Shown here: positions 1 to 8,446 of the stretch, piece by piece
Layout of the letters: each line of letters begins with the position of its first letter
Numbering within the stretch: the first letter of the stretch is position 1
Assembly (NCBI GenBank): GCA_000934455.1
Contig: KN887480.1
Span: 19,846 to 40,990, forward strand
Direction: 5' to 3'
DNA from: Apostichopus parvimensis
Taxonomy: Eukaryota > Echinodermata > Holothuroidea > Aspidochirotida > Stichopodidae
Length of the DNA stretch: 21,145 nucleotides
Translations under genes and position numbers: made by a program
Notes under the pieces: model-generated
The model's input: only the letters and a program-made list of their open reading frames with translations
The model's database searches: none
What the model was told of the DNA's origin: nothing

Positions 1-106
1 ATCAAAACCAGAAATTTTCTTGTACGCTCCGCGCCAACCGATGGTGGCGCTCCGCTTAGATAGTAATTCGCGCCACCCGGGTTAGAAAATCCTGGATACG
101 CGCCTG
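1..106. mobile_element. Right end of a hAT-like non-autonomous element (family A), cut by the window edge
   Basis: The stretch ends in CCTGGATACGCGCCTG, a diverged form of the CCTGGCTACGCCACTG end of the complete family A element at 6362-7573. About 60 bases inside it (GCGCCAACC..GGTGGCGCTCCGC, then TTAGATAGTAA) recur almost unchanged near 5994-6060 and 7468-7502. Three copies with the same inner block and end identify a dispersed family. The left end lies outside the window, so no target-site duplication can be tested. It would sit in a PEX3 intron. No coding capacity is seen. Confidence 0.7.
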
Positions 107-257
107 AATATCCTGGATCAACAAATTTGATCAAAAAATATGCTTCTTTACATAGATCGATGTGATTTAGAATTAATCTTGTGATAAAATGAAAATGTGT
201 TTTGAGCCGTAGATATACTGTTATCAGCAGGATATGATGAACACATGATGTACTTAC

Positions 258-301
258 TCATAATTTTCAATTCACTCCACAGATCAAGTTTGTTCTCTGG
301 C
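258..301 (-). CDS. PEX3: PEX3 44-bp micro-exon
   Basis: This short exon encodes PENKLDLWSELKIM plus one split base at each end. It is bounded by CCTTTTTCAG and the consensus donor GTAAGT. It matches the stretch that follows the preceding exon in PEX3 and restores phase exactly. The next exon would start with two bases completing a Ser codon. It is not found in 1-257, which is intron plus a hAT-like element end. Confidence 0.9.
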
Positions 302-877
302 CTGAAAAAGGAAGAGGTACAGTATGACCATACATACCTACAGTATCTTAAAAGAACATTCAAATTTATGTACAGAAAACATACTTTGGAGTATGTGAGT
401 AATGTCACCATCTCACCGCACATGCAATTTCTTTAATTACTTCATGGCAGTCATACTGATCTGAAATAAGGGTGGTCAGTGACCAATTTAATGCTAGTTA
501 GAGCACACTTTCTAATGAAACTTTACATTCACAATGATAACAAAACTTCACAATGTATGTGCCCCCTCCAACCCTTCCACACACACCTATGCTTGAATAT
601 GAACTCTGTTGCATCTAATAAAGTGATATATGCCTAAGGAATTTTGACAATTTAAAACTATACCTGGACTTTATTTCTTTCACAAGGCTCTCTGAATCTA
701 CCAATTTTGTGATAGTTTCCCTTAGTTTTGGTAGCATTGAGAGAACTGTTGTGTTGCATGTTCTTTGGTTACAGTCAAAATGATGTTGTCTTTTTGCATT
801 GGCCAAACACTCCGCTGCCTCTAATTCTTTCCATTCAGCAAGTTTCCATCCTGCAGACTTCCACAACAAATAGGTCC
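258..877 (-). CDS. PEX3: PEX3, peroxisomal biogenesis factor 3 (partial: two internal exons)
   Basis: PEX3 is the peroxisomal membrane protein that docks PEX19 and its cargo, allowing peroxisomal membrane proteins to be inserted. Two exons are visible on the minus strand, 877-664 and 301-258. The first encodes TYLLWK..LEAAECLANAKRQHHFDCNQRTCN..VLSMLPKLRE..SESL, which aligns with the region just after the membrane anchor in animal PEX3 (NQRTCN.TVLSMLP.LRE is nearly invariant). The second encodes PENKLDLWSELKIM, matching the vertebrate PSNKLEIWEDLKII. The exons join in phase, a split AG|G codon giving Arg. Splice sites are good: CAG before 877, CAG|GTATAG after 664, TTTTTCAG before 301, GTAAGT after 258. 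The anchor-encoding first exon was not found between 878 and the sulfatase gene, and the C-terminal exons lie beyond position 1. Identification is by recognition of the family sequence and is strong. Confidence 0.93.
664..877 (-). CDS. PEX3: PEX3 exon encoding NQRTCN and VLSMLP
   Basis: The exon is 214 bp: it completes a split codon with 2 bases, carries 70 full codons and ends with 2 bases of the next. The acceptor is TTTCTTTCAG on the minus strand and the donor is CAG|GTATAG. The reading frame stays open upstream past the acceptor into the intron, but similarity to PEX3 starts at the acceptor (GTYLLWK versus vertebrate GVYILGK), which fixes the boundary. Confidence 0.92.
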
Positions 878-1935
878 CTGAAAGAAAGATAGAAGCCACA
901 AAGTAAGAGGATGAACAACTTGCATTTTGTACTTTCATAATCATGAAGATGCCTGACATGGAAAACAAGATGAGCACTATGGTCCGTTGCTTAGTGGAAT
1001 ATTAAAGTGTTATATGTCATCACCTAATATTAGTGTTTACACGGGTCCAAAAATCAGGAACCTGGTACCCGAGAGCCGTTACCCGTTGGGTCTCCGGGTA
1101 CCCGTAAAAAAATTGTTTTCCCTTTTGAATCACAATTTTCAATAAATTACATATTGGATGCTATATATAAAGGAATTATATTCTCCACTGACAACGTTTT
1201 CATGTTCAAATATGTAGGTGTAAGATAAGGTATTTACCTTCCTCAATAATTTCTATTGCTTTTATTTCTTTCATTAAGTTGTTAATAACTTCATATAATT
1301 AACATTACTATTAACATCGCACTGCCGCCGATGCTTATGCTTGCTCTCCACCTCTATTGGATCAGACCATATAAATATCCAAGTTAGCTCTTAAACAATT
1401 TTTAGTACTTCTATCTATTATGCAGGCCCAGCGTTCGCATTAGCAAGTCAATGGCAATAAATTGGTTGCCAACTTGCCACTATGTTTAATCTTCACCTCT
1501 TGTGCATCGCACTTTTGTGCTATATTATGGCATATGTCACTACATGTAACTGGCCAAGCTGTTGTTTGTCAAAACTCTGGAATTGTATAGGTATTGACCG
1601 CTGATTGAACATAAAATAGGGAGACTTTTCGATAAACTTAAAATGCAACCATTTTGCATGAATGTAACCCTTAACCCATTCCAAATACATTGCTGTAATT
1701 AACTTTACCAATTACGGACGTTAAATACGTGTAAAAAGGGAAGAAAAATTAGCCTTTTTGGAAACTATTTCAGACATTCCTGAAACATTCCTGAGACAAA
1801 AGGTGATTGTTGGTATACCGCAATCACAACAATGCTTTGTTCATCAGTTAGTGTGCAAAGTTGTATATACTCGAACAGGAAGGAGATGCAAAAAACATCA
1901 ACAATATAATCCTTTCCCCCCGAAATGCCACAATC
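878..1935. other. No gene recognised; AT-rich intron or intergenic DNA with a small GGTACCC repeat
   Basis: I searched this span for the missing first exon of PEX3 (a short basic leader plus a hydrophobic anchor on the minus strand) and found none. The only structured part is 1041-1106, where ACGGGT, GGTACCCG, TACCCGTTGGGT and the perfect 10-bp palindrome CGGGTACCCG (1095-1104) cluster. Open frames here are short and show no family motifs. Confidence 0.5.
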
Positions 1936-2115
1936 TGTGTAGTTGGAGGTTGCAGTAATATCTCAGCCAATAAAAGCATCAGCTGTTTTAGCTTTCCGAG
2001 TGGAAGAATCAATGTAAAATGTTGTAGACTTTGGATAAATGTTGTGAGCGCACATAAAGATTTTACAGCACATGTAGTGTCTCATGCAGAAAATGTGAAA
2101 GTATCCTCAGTGTGT
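1936..2115 (+). pseudogene. THAP-type zinc-finger remnant
   Basis: THAP domains are about 80-90-residue C2CH zinc-binding DNA-binding modules, frequent in animal genes derived from P-element-like transposases. Here the plus strand reads CVVGGCSN..ISCFSFPSGR..CRLWINV..HVVSHAENVKVSSVC. This gives C-x4-C, the FP of the SFP motif, a Trp near the expected place, and a third Cys 53 residues after the second, within the C-x(35-53)-C spacing I recall for the family. The expected C-x2-H after the last Cys is absent: the frame runs CLLLTP and stops. No good start or downstream transposase-like part was seen. I read it as a decayed fragment or a degenerate first exon. A chance match of the cysteine pattern is possible. 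Confidence 0.45.
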
Positions 2116-4091
2116 TTGCTACTCACTCCTTAGTCACCCAGGTGTCCTTACATGTAACATTATTACACGCAATTGACCGTGTTATTTACGGTTTGAGATG
2201 ACTGTATATAGTATGTATATACACCGTTAGTGAAATGAGTTACAACTCCTGCCCTTGTTGGCTCACATCAAGGAGAAGTAGTCTTGTTAGGATTTCATCG
2301 CATTTATCCATAATTTGTTGTATTCCAGTATTGTGAGTTCGTGACACATGTTTTATATTGTCCATTGTGCTTGTTCCAGCATCTGCAAGGTCCATGGTGT
2401 AGAATACAATGGTATTATAGCAATCGGATGTTTTGTTTATTTTGATAGTGACTGTCTTTTGTGATTGTGTACAAAGTGGAATATTACTGGTCAAGACATG
2501 TTTCAACTAGGCCTAACTCTATGGAATAACACAGAGTGACGGTAGTATTTAGCCCAGGATTGAACGAGAAACATGGATCTGTGGTTTGGATATTCACAAC
2601 AGAATTTGGTTGACTGCCAGGATCCTTTTTCTGTGTGTGTACTTTGGATTTTAAAATGAGTGATTACTCTGTTCAGATGAAGCTTAGTCATGTGTCCTAC
2701 CCTGGTCAATTTTGCCCACCTCTCCTTGAGTTGTTCGTTTATGTTTAGTTTTTTTTAATTCTTTGATATTAACGTAAACCATTTTCCCGTGACATCTCAC
2801 GCACGAGGCATCATTTAGGTCTATTTTCTGTTCATTTTGCGGTATCTTGCAATCACATTGAATCATGGAATCAGCAAGCTGCTTGCCTGGTTTTCAGTAT
2901 ATTGTACCGTACGTACCTAATGACGCTCTGCTATATAAACGATGCCTCCATCTGAGTGGCAATTTTGCAAAGAAAATAACCCATTTAACTAAATTTTCTC
3001 CTTAAAATTATCTTAAACCTAGTTATTTGCCTTCATGTTTTCTCTTTTAAGCTTAGTTTTTCAAACATTCAAAACTGGAAGTCAAATACAGTACAATTGT
3101 TCACTATCTGTGTATTAACACTACCTTGGTCAGCGTTTAATTTTTTGCGCTATACCAATAATGATGTCACACAGTGACTGAGGCACCTTTGGGTCAATCT
3201 CAAAGGTACATGTCACGTGACTACCCAAAATGTCAATTTTCGAGGTTGTTTCAATTTTTTTTACACATGTTGATAATGGGTATGTTCACTCCCAAATTTA
3301 TGAAAAATTACATACTTGTGTATGTTATCCTTTGAAATCTAACATTAGTCTAGAGGCTATTCATTTTTACTTCTTACCAAGGTTTTAAAAAATTTCAGGA
3401 AAGGAAAGTTAGTCAGCATCAGGCCTATGCCTAAGGATGATTAAGATAATCTCTCCCAGATTTGCTGAGACCTTGATAATTAAGATAAAAGCAATACAAA
3501 TTTGTATGACTGCTAGACATCCTGTGTACCCTAGAACACATGCACCTTATGTAAGTTGAGACCAACCAAACACTACCTAATTCAGAAGACCTGCCAACTC
3601 TCCTGGGTTTACGGGTCTCCAAGGGCTCTCCCCACTTTTAGGGCAATCTCATGCTGTTGCAATTTTACACTTTCCATATTATTTGTATACACATTTTTCT
3701 ATTTGATATCTTTCTAATATATACTGCTGTACATGCGAGGACATGATCTTCCTTTTTGGAGAAATGTTTCACCTTCTAGGTCTAGCTACCTACCTACCTA
3801 ACTACAGGCCTCGATTTAACCGCGGCCACAGTTGCTATTGCCATTGTATATTTCCTGTTGGCCGTACTGCCCAGTTGGGGGACATTACTAAAGTCAGTCA
3901 AAGGTGCCTTTATTGCCCTCAGTGTATGGCCTATGTGCCCCATATATCAACACCAAAAACTCATTTGTGAAGTTGAGGAACTGTGTGTTCCAGGAGAAAA
4001 CTCCCTTGTGACTTTGTTGAGGAACTGTTTTAGTCCATCGGGGCAGGCTTGAAAATGTGCTTAAAAAACAAGTTTCGATGCACATATTTAG
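2116..4091. other. No recognised gene; weak minus-strand open frames and one CLEAR-like palindrome
   Basis: Minus-strand frames at 2240-2506, 2503-2709 and 2684-2866 lie nearly end to end in different frames and have protein-like composition, including a Cys-rich CDCK..CVRCHGK start. No family is recognised and frameshifts would be needed to join them. The perfect palindrome GTCACGTGAC lies at 3212-3221. The remainder, 3230-4091, shows only short simple motifs such as CTACCTACCTACCTA near 3787. Confidence 0.4.
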
Positions 4092-4550
4092 TACCAAGGT
4101 TTGTTGGTTTGAAGTTGTAGAGGGATGTCCTAGGAACATTTTCGCAATGTTGGATAATTGGAAAGGTGTTATTTTTTGAGTAAACAACAAACAAATGACG
4201 TCACTCTTATACGGTGTACGACAATTACAACAAAGCAGTTCCTTGTCATAGCAACATGAAAATGGCATTTAATGTTAAATGCTCTTGAAATTATTATAAG
4301 CTAGATGTTTTTGTTGACAGTTATAGAGGGATGTCCTGAGATTATCTTTGGAGTTCTTGGATGCTTGGAGAGATGTTATCTTACGTGTAAACAACAAATA
4401 ACCTCACTAAGAAGGGTAAGCTAAATTAAAAATCAGCAAGGACTATTCACTGCAACATGATAAGGTTTTAAACGTTACTAAACCTATTTAGAACCAAGGT
4501 TTGTTGGTAGGATGTTGTAAAGAAATGTCCCAAGAATACCACCATAGGTT
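4092..4550. repeat. Diverged tandem repeat, unit about 200 bp, two and a fraction copies
   Basis: ACCAAGGTTTGTTGGT followed by a GTTGTAGAGGGATGTCC-like block occurs at about 4093, a weaker version at about 4300 (GTTATAGAGGGATGTCCTGAG), and a third at about 4494 (ACCAAGGTTTGTTGGTAGG, then AAATGTCC). Between copies 1 and 2 the shared order continues: a GGA-rich part, GTAAACAACAAA, AGCAAGG or AGCAGTTCC, then GCAACATGA. The period is about 195-207 bp. No coding potential is seen. Confidence 0.6.
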
Positions 4551-4554
4551 TAGA

Positions 4555-4629
4555 GCCATTCCGCGATGGCGGAAAGGATCAAAACCTATGGCGGAAAGGT
4601 ATGACGGTATGTACCTATGGCGGAATGGC
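4555..4629. repeat. Short inverted repeat with GCCATTCCGC arms
   Basis: GCCATTCCGCGAT (4555-4567) is matched in reverse complement by ATGGCGGAATGGC (4617-4629) with one mismatch. Inside lie two direct copies of CTATGGCGGAA. An overlapping inverted pair, CCATAGGTTT and AAACCTATGG, surrounds the left arm. It abuts the palindromic repeat that starts at about 4657 and may be a tiny miniature element or part of a larger one. Confidence 0.5.
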
Positions 4630-4656
4630 ACTGGAACTGCTACTAGTGACTACTAC

Positions 4657-5153
4657 TATAGTCAGTATTGCGAATTTCGGAACACTGCGAATTTCGGACA
4701 CCCCTAAGAAATGCACGATTTCACCATGACAACCTACAGGAAGAGCCAAATTTCCCCAAAAAGTACAAAGCTACAGTTATTTTCTCTCCAAAATGACCCG
4801 TGTGCAAGGAAATACTTACATATTTGTCAATAAAATGATGGAGATCTATGAAGTCTGTTATAATTACTGAAAGAGCAACTGCGCCACCAATTTCATCACC
4901 AGCGCCACACTGTGGGACTGTGTCCGAATATTCGCAATACTCTAGCAAACAAATACCAGTTCCACAATCACAAGAATCTTCGTGGAATACAACATGAAAA
5001 CAGTTTGCAGGAAAGAAAGTTTGGCCGTGTATCTTAATATAACACACTTCTCCCACCATATCAAGTATATTTTCAGGTGATTTATACCAGAAGATATAGT
5101 TTTGGGGTGTTTTAAGGCTTAGGTGTCCGGAATTCGAAGTGTCCATGCTACTA
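4657..5153. mobile_element. Dispersed 0.5-kb repeat, copy 1, with inverted terminal and internal motifs
   Basis: This block is nearly identical, in the same orientation, to 11779-12277. The left end carries GCGAATTTCGG twice in tandem, the second followed by ACACC..TAAG. The right end carries its reverse complement, TTAGGTGTCCGGAATTCGAAGTGTCC. A third inverted version, TGTCCGAATATTCGCAATACT, lies in the middle (about 4919-4939), so the left 280 bp is itself an inverted-repeat unit. A minus-strand frame of 141 codons spans most of it, but copy 2 breaks that frame by an indel and the differences are mostly amino-acid-changing. It therefore looks non-coding, a miniature transposon-like family of unknown class. 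Confidence 0.75.
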
Positions 5154-5810
5154 GTACTAGGCCCCTTCGTGCAACTGTAAATGGTTGTATTAAAGCTACA
5201 GTAGTTACAAGGTCTAGTCTAGTCTAGTCTATATCCAATTCTGTAGTGACCTTCAAATAGATGCAAAACGTATCGTTGTCATCAGGTGCGATATGGTTTC
5301 TATGTATTAATTTCTGTGGGTACAGTATACTGACAGTACACATACTACATTTCATAGGCCTAGGTTAGGCCTACTTGTGCATTGTGAGTGTTAGCCTAGT
5401 ATTAGGCATTTACTAACTTAATCACATCTTCGTGGAGGTTGAAAAAAATCAACAAGTTAGGCCTACCTCCTGAAATTGCTCCTAAAATGAACAGTTTTCT
5501 CTTGTTGCGTTTGAGAACGTTCCAAATGTAAGCCAACATGCTGAGTTATTGTAAAATGGCAGTGGATACTAACATTGCAAAGAACGTGCAAAACGGCATC
5601 AAAGTTGGAACACTTCATCGAAGACGATATGCCGATGTTGTGTACCGTTGGTAAATGCACTTGTAGCAAAGATCGTAAAAAGGGAAGAGTTTTAAGATGT
5701 ACCTCTGGAGAGCCTTCTGTATCGCATCACAGAAAATCGACATAATTTGTTTTAATTCCAATTAAATTATACCAGTTAAAATCAACATGTACCAGTTTAA
5801 TTAGACATAT
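5154..5810. other. No gene recognised; microsatellite, TAGGCC-rich patch and a CpG-richer open segment
   Basis: A GTCTA microsatellite (5212-5231) and a TAGGCCTAGGTTAGGCCTA-type patch (about 5356-5374) occupy the left part. From about 5500 to 5700 CpG density is visibly higher than in the surroundings. There a plus-strand frame of 38 codons (5539-5655) ends where TGG is followed by TAAATG, a possible GTAAAT donor overlapping the stop. No family is recognised and no partner exon was found. Confidence 0.4.
5212..5231. repeat. Pentanucleotide microsatellite (GTCTA)x4
   Basis: Four perfect copies of GTCTA in tandem, followed by TATCC. It is short and of no evident function. Confidence 0.85.
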
Positions 5811-5818
5811 CACAAATT

Positions 5819-6198
5819 CATGGGCGGCGATCATGTGGGGACGGGGGAAATGCCCCCCCCCCCAATATTTTAGGTGGGGGATATAGTATCTAATATCCCC
5901 CCAATATTTGTTGGCATAGTCTTTTTGTGTAACCGCAGGCGCGTAGCCAGGGGGCGAAGATGGAGACCTGCCATTTCCGGTGATCTGGGGGGCTATCAAA
6001 ACCAGAAATTTTCTTGTACGCTGCGCGCCAACCGAGGGTGGCGCTCCGCTTAGATAGTAATCAGAGCCGTATATAGAGATCAGAGCCGTATATTTATATC
6101 ACGAAGCGCGCGAACAACTTTGGGGATGAAAGTTGCTACGAGCCTGCACCCAAGCAAATGTCCCCCCCCCCCCAATATGAAACAAATCGCCGCCCCTG
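5819..6198. mobile_element. hAT-type non-autonomous element (family B) with perfect 8-bp target-site duplication
   Basis: The element is flanked by CACAAATT on both sides (5811-5818 and 6199-6206). Its ends are inverted: the left starts CATGGGCGGCGAT and the right, read in reverse, starts CAGGGGCGGCGAT. An 8-bp duplication with short CA-starting ends is the pattern of hAT transposons. There is no transposase frame, so it depends on another copy. Long C runs followed by CCAATAT lie near both ends. A family A-like stretch (5936-6146) is nested inside. Confidence 0.85.
5936..6146. mobile_element. Family A hAT-like fragment nested inside family B element
   Basis: It starts with CAGGCGCGTAGCCAGG and ends with TTGCTACGAGCCTG, which reads CAGGCTCGTAGCAA in reverse, so the ends are imperfect inverted repeats. 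The inner block (ATTTCCGGTGATCTGG.. then ..GTGGCGCTCCGC) is shared with 1-70 and 7410-7502. No target-site duplication is visible (left flank TGTAACCG, right flank CACCCAAG), so the borders are less certain. It contains ATCAGAGCCGTATAT twice in tandem near 6060-6096. Confidence 0.55.
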
Positions 6199-6514
6199 CA
6201 CAAATTTAATATGTGGATATAAATTTAAATAGACATACATCGATTTACCTCATTTAAATTGTCAATTTTGGAAAAAAATATTTCAAATGCAATTTTAAAC
6301 ATGTGCAGTCATATTGTCTGATGAATGATGTTCAACATGGGTTTGTGCCCCGTCACTCGTGTAGTGGCGTAGCCAAGGGGGGGGGCGTGGGGGCGACAGC
6401 CCCCCATGAAAGCTTGTCGCCTCCCCCCAGTCGCCCTCCCACTGGGATTTTTGTTGTCGAAAAAAAATTACATGTGCGAAAATATATCATTGGTCTGAAT
6501 GGTCTCGAATCTCC

Positions 6515-6748
6515 ATGATGAGGTTTCTAGGTACTGGAATGCCAAAGAAGATGTTAAAGGTAAAAAATGCTGACATCATACCGGTTTCTCACATCATTGT
6601 TCGCGTCATTGCCTCGATACTCTGTTACATTTTCAATCGGTTTTTCACTCCTGGGACTCCTAATGCTCTTAAAACCGCTAAAAAAAAAACAAATTTTCAA
6701 GAAAGGAGACAATACTATCGCTGAGAACTACTGGCCAATCAGTCTATC
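6515..6748 (+). pseudogene. Second LINE reverse-transcriptase fragment carried within the hAT-type element
   Basis: The plus strand reads SILCYIFNRFF..GTPNALKTAK and, after a frame change at an A run (about 6680), IFKKGDNTIAENYWPISLS. These are the segments that precede the QxGF block in LINE reverse transcriptases (PDALKxAxVxPxFKKGD..NYRPISLL). They lie downstream of that block here (6330-6361), so this is not simply the same copy in normal order. It ends exactly at the target-site duplication of the nested element, and no reverse-transcriptase continuation was seen after 7103. Confidence 0.7.
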
Positions 6749-7095
6749 CATAGGCGTAGGAGCCCAATTTGATTTGGGGGGAGCTGTAACGACTTGCCCG
6801 AAAAATAGAACCAAAATTTTTCGCGCGCGTTCAACATGTTAATGTACATATGATATAGGCAAGCATCGGTTATTACATCGCATGCCAATTACAAACAATC
6901 ATTTGCCGTGTTATTACCCTTCCATATTAGTTATAATTTTGGGGGAAGTTACAATAATGATAATATAAGTTTAACCATTCAAAAACACATTGCAATTGAT
7001 CTTTCTTTCAGTAGGTGCCCGAAAAATTCTCAGCATATTGCCCGAATTTGTTTGGGGGGCTGCAGCCCCCCCCCCCCCCGCCTCCTACACCTCTT
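6749..7095. mobile_element. hAT-type non-autonomous element (family C) nested in the LINE fragment
   Basis: AGTCTATC occurs on both sides (6741-6748 and 7096-7103). The left end CATAGGCGTAGGAGCC and the right end in reverse, AAGAGGTGTAGGAGGC, agree at 12 of 16 positions. An 8-bp duplication with GGCGTAGGAG ends fits hAT. The element is 347 bp, has a C run of about 15 bases near its right end, and codes for nothing recognisable. Confidence 0.78.
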
Positions 7096-8446
7096 AGTCT
7101 ATCACCCTAATAATATTTCAGACGCAATCTTTGAAGTCAGTTTGACATATAGTTCGGTCATTTCAGTAGGTTACTTGGCTGAAAGCTCAGTCAATCTTTC
7201 CTTATTTTCCACGCGCAATTTGCAGATTTGTCGAAAAATGTCAATGCCGGTGTCAAACTCACAAAAGATATGTCATGATATTTCAAAGTAACTTACCAGA
7301 CTGGTTTTTTTTTCTATTTCACTAAACTATTTGATGACCATATCAATCCATGGGATCTCAAAATAAAGGATGTTGAGAAAACTTTAGAGCAGTTTGCAAG
7401 GCCTGGGAAGTGTCATTTCCAACGATCTAGGAGGCCTTTTTAGCTAAAAAAAAAATCGGTACGTTGCGCGCCAACTCATGGTGGCGCTCCGCTTAGATAG
7501 TAACAAGACGCCCTCCCAGGAAATGGTCAAGCCCCCCAGCGCCCCGACTGAAAAAATCCTGGCTACGCCACTGCACTCGTGCAATACTCAGTTGTGTAAT
7601 ATCACATATACATTCGTGGTCTAGTATTCTTGACAAGCGTAATCCTCCTTTTCTAGATGCTCTATTCATCGATTTTGCTAAAGCCTTTGATAAAATGCCC
7701 CATAATGTACTTTTGCATAAATTAACAACTCAATTTAATATTACTGGACCAGTCTGGCACTGGGTCCAATCTTTTTTGTTTAAAGAGTTCAGATCATGGG
7801 GTACCCAAAGGTAGTGTCCTTGCCAACATTGTTCATACTTTTAATGAATGATTTTACATATAATCTGTCATCTCAATGCTCTTTGTTTGCAGATGATGCT
7901 TTGATTTTTATATACATCCATAGTAATGCTGATTCTATTGCATTCCAGCATGATATTAATCAAATTCAGCTTTGGTGTACTCTTAACAAAATGTGTATTA
8001 ATGCATCAAAGAGTAAAGTAATGCGGCTTACAAAGAAGAAAAAAACCCAGCTCCCCACTATGTGTCTGCTGGACAATGTTCACACTCACAAATATCTTGG
8101 TATTATCTTTGATAGTCAACCTAACTGAAATAGTCACATTGAGTATGTTTTTGCTAAAGCCCGTAAACTTATCGGGTCCTTTGTTCTGTTTAAGCTGGTC
8201 TGAGCAGCACGGTTCGCCTTATGCTTGTTAAATCCTTGGTTGTCCCTGTTTTTAGATTATTGCTTTGGGTTGAGAAAAGTTTAAATTTTAATACTGCACG
8301 GAAATTTTTTTCCAATGTGCAATTATGGAACACCATGTATCTGCCTAAGTGCAGTGGCGAGTGAAGTTTTGTAATTTGTTGATTTTTAGTCACGGTCGCC
8401 AAATAGCGAGTACTTTTAAATATATTTGTCGAGGCCTGGAAACTCG

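Larger units (their letters stand above)
6362..7573. mobile_element. hAT-type element (family A), 1.2 kb, inserted in the LINE, perfect 8-bp duplication
   Basis: CACTCGTG flanks the element (6354-6361 and 7574-7581), and removing the element plus one copy rejoins the LINE frame right after PRHSC. Ends are inverted: left TAGTGGCGTAGCCAAGG, right in reverse CAGTGGCGTAGCCAGG. CAGTGGCGTAGCC is, as I recall, a typical end of animal hAT miniature elements. The interior has no transposase. It holds a second LINE fragment (about 6515-6748), a nested element (6749-7095) and the family A block near 7408-7502. Confidence 0.88.
6240..8350 (+). pseudogene. Degenerate LINE (non-LTR) reverse transcriptase, split by a hAT-type insertion
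   Basis: Reverse-transcriptase pieces occur in order on both sides of the 6362-7573 insertion. On the left, LMNDVQHGFVPRHSC (about 6318-6361) is the QxGF block of the fingers. On the right, FIDFAKAFDKMPH (about 7665-7703) is motif A and LFADDALIF (about 7883-7909) is motif C, with FADD in place of the usual YADD. KYLGIIFD follows (about 8087-8110), then decayed AKARKLIGS and LVKSLVVPVF. In-frame stops (7812-7814, near 8126 and 8200) and at least two frame changes break it. No endonuclease, 5' end or poly-A tail is seen. The order of motifs suits a CR1/Jockey-like clade, but the clade cannot be fixed by eye. Confidence 0.85.

Noticed and set aside
3894-4268. 124-codon minus-strand frame
   Set aside because: No family motif; Cys/Thr/Phe-rich composition typical of chance frames, and it overlaps the tandem-repeat unit.
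6303-6518. Plus-strand 71-codon frame starting in the LINE
   Set aside because: Its first 20 codons are LINE reverse transcriptase, but the rest is read-through into the inserted hAT-type element.
5819-7573. An active hAT transposase gene
   Set aside because: No frame in any of these elements shows transposase motifs; all appear non-autonomous.
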